64,000 nucleotides of DNA from Lepas anatifera. Lineage: Eukaryota > Arthropoda > Thecostraca > Lepadidae. The translations under genes were made by a program, and so were the position numbers. Shown here piece by piece: positions 23,111 to 34,860 of the stretch (positions within the stretch are counted from its first letter, which is position 1; each line of letters starts with the position of its first letter). Where the stretch lies: contig JAOTON010001531.1 of assembly GCA_034440635.1 (NCBI GenBank), positions 62,001 through 126,000 on the forward strand, in the 5' to 3' direction. Below the pieces are notes generated by a model, which had not been told where the DNA came from, searched no databases, and was given only the letters and a program-made list of their open reading frames with translations.

Positions 23111-23394
23111 GCGAATCTGGGATATCCGATCGGGGGGGAGCTCATATGGTCGGGGAGGTGCCATCCGGACCAGGAGGCCTCATTTTTGGGCGGCAAACCA
23201 TCACGTGGGCACCAAATCTTATCGTGAGGGCGCCGGTGCTCGCACCGAGGGAGGAGGGTGGGGGGGGTTGGAAAGTGAAATTTCAGGGGGCGGCATCGAC
23301 TTTTCAGGAGGGCGTCATGACCATTTCATGGAGCACCGAAGGTTGACGGGGAGGGGGCAAGTACCCCCATACCCCTGGATCCGCTTATGCATGG
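23111..23394. repeat. G-rich MITE of the GGATCCGC-ended family
   Basis: Shares a recurrent layout with 25004, 55677 and 62493: GGGCGGCAAA..., GGGCRCCAAATCYTATCG, TTTCAGGGGG, GGGTTGACGGG/GGGTCGAT, then GCAAGTGCCCCC-like and a TGGATCCGC end. Non-coding, under 300 bp. Confidence 0.65.
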
Positions 23395-23469
23395 GCATAT
23401 CTTTTTTACGAGAATTTCAAAAGAACGAAATCTTGAAACATATTTGACGTCTTTACATTTCTGATAAGA

Positions 23470-23645
23470 AACAGCTTTGGGGCTTTGTGACACATTGACT
23501 GCTGAGGTCATGTAGTGCCGCCAACTCTGACTCTGTTGGAGGTTATCATGGGATCGGACAAACTTATGCAGAATATTCGTCTGGGGATTTGAACTCGGGT
23601 CAACGGTGTGGAATTCGACTGCTCTTACCCGACGGCACTGCATCA
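23470..23645 (-). repeat. tRNA-derived SINE (minus strand)
   Basis: Read on the minus strand from 23645: an A-box-like GCCGTCGGGTAAGAGCAG, then B box GAGTTCAAATCCCC (23583-23597), then a 3' domain with ACATGACCTCAGCAGTC and a GTGTCACAAAGCC end, matching in layout the tails of the SINEs at 6228 and 38155. No anticodon-arm structure was checked. Confidence 0.6.
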
Positions 23646-23649
23646 CTTT

Positions 23650-24415
23650 AACGTGTCTGGTGCCTGTACGATTTTAATAATACATTATGCTTTCATCATA
23701 TAAATAAAATTGGACGTGTGACTCCAAAGTGTCCATTTGCTCAGGTAAACACCGCTTTTCTACGGAAATCTAAACAGAGTCGTTGTTAAGCACCTACCGA
23801 AATGACTTGGAATACAACACTCACCAACGTGTGGGACGATACATTCACAAGCCTCAATCTGTATCTCTGTCAGCGGTTCAGTTTTGCTACCATTTTATCT
23901 GATTCAACCAACCAGTTGCCCGTTATCAGTTTACTCCGTCTCACGAGCATAAAGCACCACGGTTTATATATCAGGAATTCCAGCTCACCTTGCTCTACCG
24001 CTGAGAACGGAGAGCACCTGTTGCGACGAGTCTGGGGTGATCACTGGCAGATTGTCTCCGCCTCCCACCCCTGTATATACTCCAATAGAGGCGGTACACG
24101 ACTGAGAGAACGGTGCGCCGAACATACATCAGCGCAGTCGCTGAGCGACACTGAATGACATTGAGCTGATCTATATCAATGGAGCCACTGAGCCTGTGAT
24201 CTTGGACTGAAGAGGATGAGAGGGTTCAGGATATACCGTTGGGAAGAGACTCTGGTCGGCGAAGTAGGTGCTCTTTCGGTCAGAGCAGAGTCGTTTCGTT
24301 TCGTAATGTGTGACAAATTAGGTGGGCGCCAAATCGCATTGCAGGACGGGTATTCTTGGCTAATGGGAAGGGGACGGGAAGAGGATAATTTCTAAAAATA
24401 GCAAAGCCGCCCCGG
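23650..24415. other. Gene-free stretch
   Basis: A 118-codon plus-strand frame at 23802-24158 has no recognisable domain, and I do not call it a gene. Nothing else seen. Confidence 0.3.
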
Positions 24416-24625
24416 AAGTTCAGTTGGTGGAGCATTGTGCTCCGGCTCGCTGCCCAGGAGCATAAAAGTGGCAGTGCGTGTGCGGGCTTGGGATTAGTTC
24501 CACTGAGACGCTCCGGCGTTCAATATTTACCCGACGTAGGCCGGCTGGTAACTGACTGGTGAGAGGGTGACCTGAGCGGAGCGGCCGTGCCTGTGCTTTG
24601 TGGGACGTTTAACTTTGGCTTCTAA
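24416..24625 (+). repeat. Possible tRNA-derived SINE, degenerate
   Basis: Opens with an A-box-like AAGTTCAGTTGGTGGAGCA. A weak B-box-like GGGATTAGTTCC is near 24490. The 3' part has GTGACCTGAGCGG and GTTTAAC, reminiscent of the other SINE tails. Confidence 0.4.
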
Positions 24626-25003
24626 ATTAACTCTTCATTGTGGGAGTTGCTCGCTCAGGTGGTGGGGTCGGAGTCTCCATGGCAAGTTACTTGGTAACAT
24701 TAGTGAGACTCCGCAAAATCCGAACTGGGAACGACTTGGAACAAATTCATAAAAATAGCAATGATAAGGGTTAGGCTGATCTTTCATACAATTATCATCA
24801 TAACGGCCCTCAACCCTGCACTTGCTCAGTGCAAAAATTTTGAAATTGACCAGGAAAAAATATATGCAAGTAAAATTGTCGACTCCCACGAACTTTCGAG
24901 CTTGTTGAATTTGGTATATTATGCTGTATAATATGCTGCAATAAGGCGCCCTACATAGGCAGATCAGCACATAGGCAGACCCAGCATTTCCGACAGCAGT
25001 GGG
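24626..25003. other. Gene-free stretch
   Basis: A minus-strand frame of 134 codons crosses it but shows no domain and runs into the adjacent MITE. Not called. Confidence 0.3.
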
Positions 25004-25222
25004 AGGCGAATGGCCGGGGGTGCCCCTTTTGGGCGGCAAAACTTATCAAGTGGGCGCCAAATCCTATCGCACGGGCGTCGAAACTCCGGGAAGGGGTGTG
25101 GGAAGCGACATTTCAGGGGGTTTTATCGTCCTTTCAGGGGGGAGGGTGACAATTTCAGGGGGCGTCAGGGGTTGATAGGGACAGGCAAGTGCCCCCGATT
25201 GCTTCCCCCTCTGTGAATCCGT
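25004..25222. repeat. G-rich MITE of the GGATCCGC-ended family
   Basis: Same ordered segments as 23111-23394 and 62493-62762 (GGGCGGCAAAACTTATCAAG, GGGCGCCAAATCCTATCG, TTTCAGGGGG, GGGTTGATAGGG, GCAAGTGCCCCC), ending TGTGAATCCG. Confidence 0.65.
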
Positions 25223-25892
25223 CTTGCTCTGGTAGGTACATACATACATAAGAGTGGATTTTTCCCAAAAACTCCGGAGTATAATAAGGCTTGTTGACAT
25301 TTTATAGCTATGACCACACTTTATAATTTGCCCATTGCAAGACAATTAATTGAATTCAAATTGCATGGGGTTAAAAAATACAGCTTTAAATGTACACACC
25401 AGGGATCACTTGGCGGTCGATGGAAGGCAGTAGGTAGTAGTAGTAGGTAGGTTATGGGTTGGTAGTAGGTAAGTAGTAGGTAGGTAGTAGGCCGTCAGTC
25501 ACCTGACTTGAGGTCACTGGGTCAAAATTTGCAAAAGCGCGCAAACTAAAAACAAATTTCAAAAGCTATAATTATGGCAGATTGCAGTTGCAACGATGGA
25601 TAAATCGTTTAGTACGACATTCAGATCCTGTTTCTACGGCCCAGACAATCTACGGTTCCAACTCTGGTGTAAACCCGACAGATGATGGTGTCGTTGTCTT
25701 TTCTTGTTTTTTTTTACGATGGAATAGTCCAAATGTGCCCATCTATACTTTAAACGACCTATATATAATTCGGCTCCACACAATGAGCCCTGGCTTCCCT
25801 TGAAATGCCGGCGAACGCCCTTTTATCCCGGATCTAAAGACTGGTTCTCACATTATGCAGTTTGGCGCTCTCCCTCTTCGATAGGCCATCCC
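25223..25892. other. Gene-free stretch with GTAG-rich simple repeat
   Basis: 25427-25494 is a degenerate (GTAGTAGGTAG)n tract. Nothing else recognisable. Confidence 0.5.
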
Positions 25893-26348
25893 TTAAAGGG
25901 AACGTGGAACCTTTATAATGTGATTTTAACTGAGATAGCCAAGTTGTAAAGCATGCCGGAAAACCCGGTACTCAATATTTTATTTTTCTTGAAACTCAAA
26001 ATTTCCGTGGAGCAAAGCCAAATACCTACCTGAAATGTACCTAAAATGTACCCAAGCAGCCGGGTACAGTTGTCAGCTGTTGGCGTGACGACATCCTGAC
26101 GTCACAGTGAGCAATCAGCCAATTTAAACCCTTGAAGCCTATTGAATATGGCAGTGGTTGCCAGATCATGACGTCATTCACAGGTAGAGGTTTATTTCTC
26201 GCCCTAGAGGAACCTTTTAAAAATAAAAATATTGAGCTTATTGTACATTTTTTCAGAGAAATCATGGACGTTGTCATGGCTTTCGGCTAAAAATACCCCT
26301 AATTACACTAAATTCCGGGATTGGACCGAGGTGCCACATTCCCTTTAA
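25893..26348. mobile_element. TTAA-flanked MITE with AGGGAAYGTGG ends
   Basis: TTAA at 25893-25896 and 26345-26348. The inverted ends are AGGGAACGTGGAACC and AGGGAATGTGGCACC. 456 bp, non-coding. The TTAA target with AGGG ends resembles Kolobok-type elements; assignment is tentative. Unrelated in sequence to the AGGTCA family. Confidence 0.7.
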
Positions 26349-27690
26349 AGGATCACCTTATCAAAATTCCAGAAAGGATAATGCATGGACAACAATGCGA
26401 GTCTAGAAATCCGAAAACCACACTTTGGTTGGAAGCCACATCTTTATTGCTCAGAACGAAGATATATCATTTTTTCTCACAACTTAAGGCGTCATCAACA
26501 GAGGCTTACTGCTAGGGTGCCACTCAAAGAACGTCAAAGACCTTGTTAAAGTTTATCACGGGACATGCGTGGCAATCACACACCAATCAAATTATTGCAA
26601 CCAGATGGAAGAGGACTCATTAGGGTCGTTCAAAAAAACATTGTTCAGACTTTTCAGACTCAAACCCACTTTTTCCCATTATATATTCAATTCTGATTTC
26701 AATGAGCCACATTTCAAGCATCTACGACAACGGGAAAGATCGCCTCAAAACGGTTAAAGATTTCATGTTTCAGACTGGCCGCCCGGCGTAGCAGTCTCCC
26801 CTTGTTAAATTGGGACGAAAGGGGTGCATAACCTACCAGTAAAGACAGCGTGGCATGTGCGTGCGTATAAGAGCGGTAGATGGTATCTAACATGCAGGCA
26901 TTTACTTGTCAGATGTATTTGCAACGCAATACAAATACATTTTATTTCCACAAAAGACCTGAAATTAAATGGTTCAGCACCCTAGTACTCTAAATCCCGA
27001 CAGAACAGGAATGCCTTCCGGAGGCAAACCTTTCTCTGGTAACATTCGTTGGAGAACGTCGTTGGGGCAGTTGCTACTCCCTATTCTCTTGCGAACTATT
27101 TAAGAGCTCTGATACTGCTAGAAGAAGACCCTGCTGCATATTTTTACCCTTTGGATGGCTCACGAAATCTTCCACCAGCTTCACACCACGCTGAGGGATC
27201 GTTCACCACATTAAATTCTGGAATACCTTGAAACAGGAGAAGCTATACCAGTCACCAGCTTCTTAACACGCGCCCCGCTGGGGGCGAAATTCTCCCCCTC
27301 CTGGTTTTCCCCAGATAGCTCAAAAACGAAGAGACGCAGAACAACGACACTTACAGTACCTTATCCCTCATCCGTATTACACATCTGACTAAATTTTTGA
27401 GTTAAGGTCATGTCAGGTCATGGAGCTATTTAAGGTCAAGTGACACGACCTCAAAACCTAAAATCACGAGTTTGAAGCGGCGCCCAGGGAACAGCAGCGA
27501 ACCGATCAGTTTGAAACTTCCACAATATAATAAAGGCATTAGGGTCTAAGAATCTGCCATCTCGGAATTGCGATATTGTTGACCTAAGGTGGGGTCAATT
27601 TTTTGGTCACCCCATTATAAGTCTATGGTGAAAAATAGAATGGGCTCGTTTTCAGTAAATACTGGATAGATAAAGCTAAAAATCCTCAAA

Positions 27691-28470
27691 CTTAACATAA
27701 ATTTCTTATTTGGTTAAATAATCACTCTACTCAACAATGTGACTCAATATCTTATGACTCGCTTTTGAACCATTTCGGCCTCCCATCACTTGCTGCACGC
27801 AGGCTTCAGTTCGATCTCATTTTCCGTAAAAGTATCTTTTCAGGCAAGATTCCTCCTTAAAAAAAATTTTTGGGGTTTTCCCCCCCCAAATCCAAAAAAT
27901 AATTTATAGCCCCCCCCTTTTTTTTTTGTTTTAAGGGTTTTTTAGTTACTTTTTTTTTTTTTTCTAAGAAGCCGGGGCGCCGGGGGCGGGTGGGGGGGGG
28001 TGGGGTAAAAAACAAAAAACAACCACCCCCCCCCCCCACTCCATCGACCTTCTAAATTGTTTCCCCTTTGCATATCCCATCACGGCTCACTCGCTCCTTT
28101 CGACTCTTCGCTGAGCGCCGCGGCTGTGTCAGCACTGTCAACGGGGGGGATTTTCTGTAGGGTGCCGAGAAGCATCAACACATTTCTAGCCGCTTCCGGG
28201 GCCGACTTCTTTTGTGATGATTTTAATACTTTCAAGACATGTGTGGTGAGATTCGTAAATGCTCAGTAGGAACTGCACCATCAGCTCTTATCTGTTTTTT
28301 ATGTTTCTGTGTTTTTTATATTTATATATTTTACCTTTTACCGTTTTTAGGAAGTACACTGTCTCGATTCTTGTGATTTAGATAGTCTTTTTTAATGCTT
28401 TGACTTCGCCTGTGAGTGGATTTTATCTAATGGCGATTATTTTGAATAAATAAATAAGTAAATAAATAAA
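27691..28470 (+). pseudogene. LINE ORF2 C-terminal fragment with A-rich tail
   Basis: 27730-27857 encodes a LINE-like stretch (FGLPSLAARRLQFDLIFRKS). 28045-28267 encodes the usual end of LINE ORF2 (GIFCRVPRSINTF, ADFFCDDFNTFK), then a stop, an AT-rich 3' UTR and an (AAATA)n tail ending near 28470. The two coding parts are separated by a homopolymer-rich stretch (27858-28037) that looks corrupted. Strongly 5' truncated and inserted in the TTAA element. Confidence 0.7.
27858..28037. other. Homopolymer-riddled stretch, probable sequence artefact
   Basis: Runs of A, T, C and G (C up to 13, T up to 14) follow each other, quite unlike the flanks. The stretch sits in the middle of a LINE coding region that resumes afterwards, so the likeliest explanation is low-quality base calls or a misassembly. 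Confidence 0.7.
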
Positions 28471-28638
28471 CCGTGTATTCTTACCACGGTATTGACCATA
28501 AAGTTCAGTTTTTGAGCATCTGACCTCAAGGTCATGTCAGGTCACGGGAGCATAGAGTGATTGTTTGGCCAATAACTTCTCACTGAATTGAGATAAAGCT
28601 CCCATTTTGTTGAAGAGCCATTTGACAGAACGATAAAG

Positions 28639-28865
28639 GTAAAGGTACACACTGGCAAATCGTGATACTAAACGTGCAAATCGTGAACTCACGTGATACT
28701 AAAAGTGAATATTATTCACGTTTAGTATCACGTGAGTTCCCAGAAATCTGCATTCGTCGCCACACAGTTCTAGTCTTGAAACAGACGCTGAAGAAGTAAC
28801 GAAACGCGTCCGTGTGTTTGATTTTTATTGTATTTAATATCCGATTTGCCAGTGTGTACCTTTAC
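28639..28865. mobile_element. Short inverted-end insertion, Penelope-type motif
   Basis: Perfect inverted ends GTAAAGGTACACACTGGCAA and complement (28639 and 28865). Inside, 28690-28742 is a palindrome of about 24-bp arms (AACTCACGTGATACTAAAAG and near complement). At 28782-28800 lies CTGAAGAAGTAACGAAACGC, the CTGANGA...GAAA spacing seen in Penelope-type ends, flanked by AAACAGACG / CGTC...TGTTT that could pair. Confidence 0.55.
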
Positions 28866-29037
28866 TCCCATTTTGCTTGCATTGTGCTTATATCGTCACG
28901 GGGAGTCGATTGATATGCAACATAACTATTTCAGGTCACTCCGTGACCCTGATCTAGCTCGAGTTCAAGTCATTTTCACTATTTGATCTAGCAAGGTCAT
29001 ATTATACATCACTCAATTCGCCGCGATGAGAGGAATC

Positions 29038-29877
29038 TGTCGTGAAAACGTTTCACTCGGCTGTGATTAAGTTGAAGTGGTAAGACCTCGTCGCGCCATT
29101 ATATGATGAAAAGATGTTGGTTCCTCTTTCTTCTGTATTGCCTCGCGTTGTGTAAAGGCAGGTTATAGCAGCGATGAATATAAGTCCAACAGGTATTAAA
29201 GCAGTCGGTCTTCACTCGGAATGGCAGCGCCAATTAATATACGTAGATGTGTCGAATAAGAATACGCGTCGCTACAGATCACTCACTCTTTGTCAACCTA
29301 TCTTCTACAAGCGTGATTAACGGTGACCTAGCCTAATCCAGCGTGACCTGGCGTGGTCTGATGCTGTCTGACGCGATGCCGACCGTCGCCGGCGCCTGAC
29401 TGCAGAGGTCCGCTGGTGAAGACGGTTCTAAGCGCACTCCCCCGAGACAACAGCGGGTAGCCAGTTACATATGTCCATCTCACCGAAACAACAGGGAAGT
29501 GGACGCCCACCACACACGCCAATGAAATCACTGGATTTGTGAAAAAGATAGACGTCACAGCAACGTCAGACACTGATGAAAGCTTTCATCAGGCAACTGT
29601 AGAAGCACCGGGTTACAGAAGTCATACGCATGACATCACCTGCCTGGGCCGTCGCTCGCTGTGCCAGAGCACTGGACACCGGATGCAAAGTCATCAAAAC
29701 GGGGCGCGGCCGACGTCTCGGGCCAGCTCTGGGCCGTGGCAGCGGGGTGGTTCGCCACACCATGCATTCATGACTACATGCTATGAATATTGAAGTAGAG
29801 TAGTAAGTTAGAACTATAACAGTAAAATATGGTATACAAATTAGCATGATTAGGTGTCATTATTAATTTTTGTTACA
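29038..29877 (-). repeat. 3' LTR of the Ty3 element
   Basis: 840 bp. In element orientation it begins TGTAACA and ends CACGACA (TG...CA). Comparison by eye with the other LTR shows about four substitutions (for example near 29195, 29270 and 29495) and no indel. No strong polypurine tract is visible just inside it. Confidence 0.95.
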
Positions 29878-30561
29878 TCACATCGCGAGGTCCTTAAATG
29901 AGATTTTGGTTTTAAATCATCCAAAATCTTCGTTTGTACCATTACACAATAATATGGTTCACTCGTCATTCGGATACTTGCTCGAACATACACACGTCAC
30001 ATATATCACTTTCCATCATACACTAGATCCATGAACGTGTCTCTGGAATCACTATTTGCACTGATGTCCATGATTGGTGCTTGAACCGAAGGTGATGCTT
30101 TTGGAGAGGATCGAAAGGTTTCCAGACGTTTCCGCCTGAGGTTACATTTTCGTAAACTGGTTGAGAGAGTGGTTAGTGGGAGTATGCATATTAGTATATG
30201 TTGAATCATCATTCTTTAGCACACAAGCAGATGAGTTTCTATACTGAAAATCAACATAAACTAACATCTTTATACGACAAGTAGATGCGTTTGACCCGTT
30301 GTCAAACCTAAACTCATGCTATAATAAAATAATTTACGCTGCAACCATCAAGGTCCTGATACGTCACCTTACGGTAACCAAATGGTTCTTTATCATAACC
30401 ATTTTGGTCCAGATTACATACATTTTACTCTCAGGTAAAGTAGACTAACTGATTGCACAAAACTGATTGTGAAGTCAGTAACATGACTTGATTCTTTTAC
30501 GTTATTTCTACTCATTTCACTTTCCAGTGAAGTACACTTTGCTATCTCCATAACACAATTC
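29878..30561 (-). other. Ty3 3' untranslated region
   Basis: Lies between the end of the integrase-tail frame and the 3' LTR. No envelope-like frame, and nothing else recognised. Confidence 0.5.
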
Positions 30562-31544
30562 TTACTTTAACAACATGGCGACTATATTGTTTAACAGATC
30601 CTTCTTTTGTTCAGCACTTAGTGAAGAACTGCTTGTCTCCACGTTGTCCTTCTTATCCTTACTTGCAGTATTTACATTATTTACATCTGTACAATCCAGA
30701 TCCGATATTTCGGAATCTGAGGTAAAATCCTCTGCAAGGATTTTATCAGGGGACAATCACTGTCAGAATCTGATTCACGGTCACGCTTGACTGGTACAAT
30801 TTCATCCATACCTACTTCTTCATCCGAATCCACTGTTTCACATGCCCGTTTAGATTCAGGCAAAGGAGATTCTAAAGTGCGTTTTGCACAAGCTGTTTTC
30901 TCTTCTTTAATTTGTTTTGCCAATTTAGCCAACGGAATGTTGTCTTCTTCGTCTGAGGAAGAGTTATTCATTCGCTTTGCCAGCCTAGATAGCGGAATGT
31001 CATCCTCGTTATCGGATGAAATGTTCGTTTTCGGTGAGCCAGAACATGGGTTGAGTTGAGGTTCAGATGATTTTAGCTCCGAATGTTCTACTGACACAGA
31101 TGAATCATCTTCATAGTAAGCAAATTTTGAAGCACGCACAGGCTGAGTTCTCAATGGGATCCTTGATTTCATTTTTTCTTCATGTTTTCTATTGACATGG
31201 GTCGGATCATTGGAAACATAACACCAAGGGGTGTTAGGATCTGCGAGTCTCAGATTTTGAGCGTTAACTGTTTTTGTTCCTCCTTCAAGCTGATGCTTAA
31301 TGACGAAAGCGACGTCACTAAGTGCTTTCACCACACGGTAGTAGGGTTTCCAATGGGAGGTTAATTTTGTAGTGGAGCCAGGAGCAGTGGAGGGATCGCG
31401 GAAATATACCATATCACCGACTTTAAATTTCACGGGTTTTGACTTTCTATCGTAATACATCTTGTTCTTTTCATGCCCTAGAGCCAAATTATGACGTACT
31501 TCATGATAAGCACGGCTGAGATTTTCAAGCATGGCGGGAAGGTA
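30562..31544 (-). pseudogene. Ty3 integrase C-terminus with long acidic tail
   Basis: Same frame as the integrase but after an in-frame TAG at 31545-31547. It begins with the C-terminal integrase module (KFKVGDMVYFRDP, then YYRVVKALSDVAFVI), which packs against DNA in this family. No chromodomain follows. Instead there is a Ser/Asp/Glu-rich tail of about 180 residues with two copies of an IPLxxLAK motif (IPLSRLAKRM and IPLAKLAKQI), each after a DNEDD/DEEDN run. A frame change near 30,750 leads to a further acidic stretch that ends at 30562. The tail could be a targeting domain; its function is unknown. Confidence 0.8.
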
Positions 31545-33020
31545 CTATTCACCTAGATATTTGTACTTCGGTGATAGTAATGTGTCCATGGGAAGTACGG
31601 GATCGCGGCCATGTAAAATGTAAAATGGGCTGTGTTTCGTGGTTTCATTTTTAGCGGTCCGATATGCCGAAAGTACTGATGAAAGTTTGGTATCCCAATC
31701 ACGTTGATTTCTACTCACTAATTTAGCTAGCATGTCGTTTTGCACACGGTGATACTTTTCACACCGTCCGTTTGACTGAGGATGGTACACTGAGGTTCTG
31801 ATGTGTTTGATGTTGAAAAAGGCCGAAATTTGATCAATGACTACATTGCAAAACTCTGTGCCATTATCTGACACTATGACACGAGGGCAGGAGTGTCTGG
31901 GAATGATGTGCTCTATGAGAACCTGAGCTACAGTTTCTGCACTTTTTGAGTCAGTTGCAAATGATTCAGGCCAGCCAGAAAACAGATCGACAATGTTGAT
32001 TATAAAACGGTTTCCGTTGTAACTTTCAGGGAATGGTCCACATGTATCAATTACAATCATTTCAAATGGGAATTTTGGAATCTGCATGTCCTGAAGGGGT
32101 GGTCTTTGTTTCTTGAGCTTTCTCATGTTACATGCCCCACAGATTTTGAGATGGTTTACTACATCACGGTACATTCCTGGCCAATAGTAACGAGACCTAA
32201 GTTTGTCATATGTTTTATCTATGCCCAAATGTCCACCAAAATATCCAGAGTGAATTTCCTCTACTAATGGTTTCTGAAGAAACTTGGGTATACAAATCTG
32301 AAGTCCAGGATGAGGGTTGCATTTTGATGTGTCTGAAATACGATACAGAATGTTGTCCAAAACCACATAATGTTTGAATGCGTCCCGATAATTCGGATCT
32401 TCTGGATTTTGCAGGATCTGTATGATCCTTTGAATATACTCGTCTTCACTTTGAAGAGTTTCGAGATCTGGGTGCTTTTCTAAGAACTCTTTGAACTTCT
32501 CCTTGTGATCGGCTTTCTCATCAGTCGGGCAAGGTTCGACTGTTGGATCCAGTTGCACTGGAGGTGCATGATCAGAATCAATAATGTTGACCTCGTTCGG
32601 AGGTTCTAGCCTGGAAAGACTATCAGCCACTATGTTTTGACGACCAGTGACGTACTTAATATCGCAGCCATATTCATCCAGAATGATGGCCCAACGCTGA
32701 ATGCGTGGATTTCGCATCTCAGCAGTAAACAAATGCTTCAGGGGCTTGTGATCCGTCATGATTGTGAATTTTGAGCCAAATAGATGAGGACGTAATTTCT
32801 GAACAGCATACACAATAGCATACGCTTCTTTCTCGATGATTGGCCAATTTTGCTGAGTTTTACTAAGCTGATGGGACAGATATTGGATTACACGCTCACC
32901 TTGTTCATCCGTTTCTTGAACGAGGGCAGCCCCAATTGAGTGATTTGAGCTGTCTGTGTACAATCTGTACGGCTTGTTTGTGTCAGGATAAGCCAAAATG
33001 GGGGGCTTCAGTGAGGACAA
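31545..33020 (-). pseudogene. Ty3 RNase H and integrase
   Basis: The RNase H part starts with YTDSSNHSIGAAL, with the second acidic site at EKEAYAIV and the third in VADSLSRL. The integrase zinc finger has His-His (HSGYFGGHLG) and Cys-x2-Cys (CGACN). The catalytic triad is visible as IDTCGP, SDNGTEF and the Glu in NGRCEKYHR. It would cut the element ends and join them to target DNA in the nucleus. It is separated from the reverse transcriptase by a one-base gain in a run of six G at 33000-33005, and the frame is closed by TAG at 31545. Confidence 0.93.
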
Positions 33021-34332
33021 TTCTCAAAGATTCGAACGCTTCTTGACATTCATCTGTCCAAATGAAACGAGCATGTTTCTTTGTGAGTTCAGTGAGGGGT
33101 TTTGCAATTTTTGCAAAGTTTGGAATGAAACGTCGGTAGTAGGAGCACATGCCAATGAAAGAACGCACACCCTTCACGGTAGTTGGAGGTAATAGATTTC
33201 GTATGACTTCGACTTTTGACGGGTCAGGCTGAATGCCACTGGCCGACACGATGTGGCCCAAGTACTTGACTTCTTGTTTCAGAAAGTCACACTTTGACAT
33301 TTTCAATTTTAGGCCAGCCTGGCGAAGCCTGCTGAAGACTTCTTCAATGTGCTCTAGGTGCTCTTCAAATGTCTTTGAGAAGATTATGACGTCATCTAGG
33401 TATGCCAAAGCGTACTTATGCTGAATTCCGTGCAGAACCTTGTTCATTAGCTCAGAGAACAGTCCTGGAGCGTTGGTGAGACCAAATGGAAGACAATTAA
33501 ACTCAAAGAGTCCTAGGAAGCATGTAAATGCAGTTCTATCTATGGAATCTTGGTCAGCCATAGCAATTTGCCAATATCCACTTTTGAGGTCAAGAGAGGT
33601 GAAGTATTTCGATCCTTCAAGGGATGCCAAGATGTCATCGATGCGTGGAAGCGGATAGCTGTTTTTGACAGTCACCTGATTGAGTTTTCGGTAATCTACA
33701 CAATAACGTTTTCCTCCATCTTTCTTCTCGACAATGACGATTGGACTAGCCCACGGGCTCTGACTGGGTTGGATCACACCTGCTTTCAGAAGCTCATTGA
33801 GGTGATCCTCTACCATCTGACGTTGACTGAATGGGAGGCGATAGGGCCGTTGTTTGATAGGAGGGTGATTTCCTGTGTCAATTTTCATTTTCACAAGGTC
33901 CTTTCGACCGAGATCGGTTTCACTTTTCGCAAAAAGATCCGAGTTTTGTTCGATAAGTAGTTCGATCAGCTGTTTCTGGCTCTCAGGCACGTGAGAGAGA
34001 TCAGCTGTTTGGATTTTCATCACAGGATCCAGATCAGGATGTGAACTTTCTTGGGGTTGTTCATTGGGTGTACTTTCCTGAATGCTATTGATCTCTGACG
34101 TCTCTACTACTTCGGCAAGTCCAATGACCTGGCGAGGCGGAAGAGTATAGTCACGAGTGGTCGTGTTGACGATCACTGCTGGTAAGTGACCTTTTTGGTT
34201 TGGGCGGCTCACTGAGTTTAGTACCAAGAGTCCTGGTTCCTCACAGAAATATGGGGTGTTGTTCAGTGGCTGCACTGTACAGTCCTGATCGATGAGTTGG
34301 ACTCTGTTGATGTACGCAGGTACTTCCAACAT
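32983..34332 (-). pseudogene. Ty3 reverse transcriptase
   Basis: 449-codon frame with the reverse-transcriptase core: YRLPFSQRQMVEDHL, KKDGGKRYCVDYRKLN, SLDLKSGYWQI, FGLTNAPGLFSELM and the catalytic YLDD (YxDD type) in LAYLDDVIIFS, followed by the connection region to RNase H. It copies element RNA into DNA inside the particle. It is out of frame both with the protease upstream (change near 34,333-34,345) and with RNase H downstream. Confidence 0.93.
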
Positions 34333-34860
34333 ATGACTGCGCTGGGATGGTAGTTTTCTCAGGCAGCCTCACCAATGAGGTGATGGACTGACAGTTGAGG
34401 CGTTGTGGTCTCAGTGGGATGACATTGTTGTGGATGTTCATGGTTTTCTTTCCAAAATCAAGTTTTACACCAAACTCACTGAGAAAGTCATTTCCCAAGA
34501 TGCATGAGTGTCTGAGACCTTTCACAATTTGAAACTTGAATTTTCTGCAGAATTTTGAGACTTCTACTGGCAGTTGTGCTGTTCCAAAATTTTTTAACTT
34601 GTGACCAGTTACTGACTCGAGAGGGGCACAATTTGTTGTGAAGTCAGAGACATGCTTTGAACAGATTTTGTCAAAGAACTCTTTTGAAACGATCGAAATG
34701 TCGGCTCCAGTGTCGACAAGGGTATAGGCTTTTCGATTTCCAAGATATGTCCAGCACATAGGAGTGTCCTGTTTGATGTAGATTCTAGCAATATTGTCCC
34801 TAGGACCATCGGGATCAGGGGTTTCCAACTGTTCGGTCCTGGTAACAGAAGGACATCTTA
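34241..34860 (-). pseudogene. Ty3 aspartic protease region
   Basis: Contains the retroviral-type active site LVDTGADISIVS and the later ILGNDFLSEFG (the ILG motif of these proteases), which cleaves the Gag-Pol precursor. The frame is open upstream to the end of gag and lies -1 relative to it: the gag frame stops at 34858 just after GGAAAAC, a place where -1 slippage is conceivable. The 3' end runs out of frame near 34,340. Confidence 0.85.

Noticed and set aside
24635..25039. 134-codon minus-strand frame as a gene
   Set aside because: Its start lies inside a G-rich MITE and no domain or homologous motif is visible.
29328..29847. Frames of 81-93 codons on both strands, repeated at 36872-37391
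   Set aside because: They lie inside the two LTRs of the Ty3 element and show no protein family.
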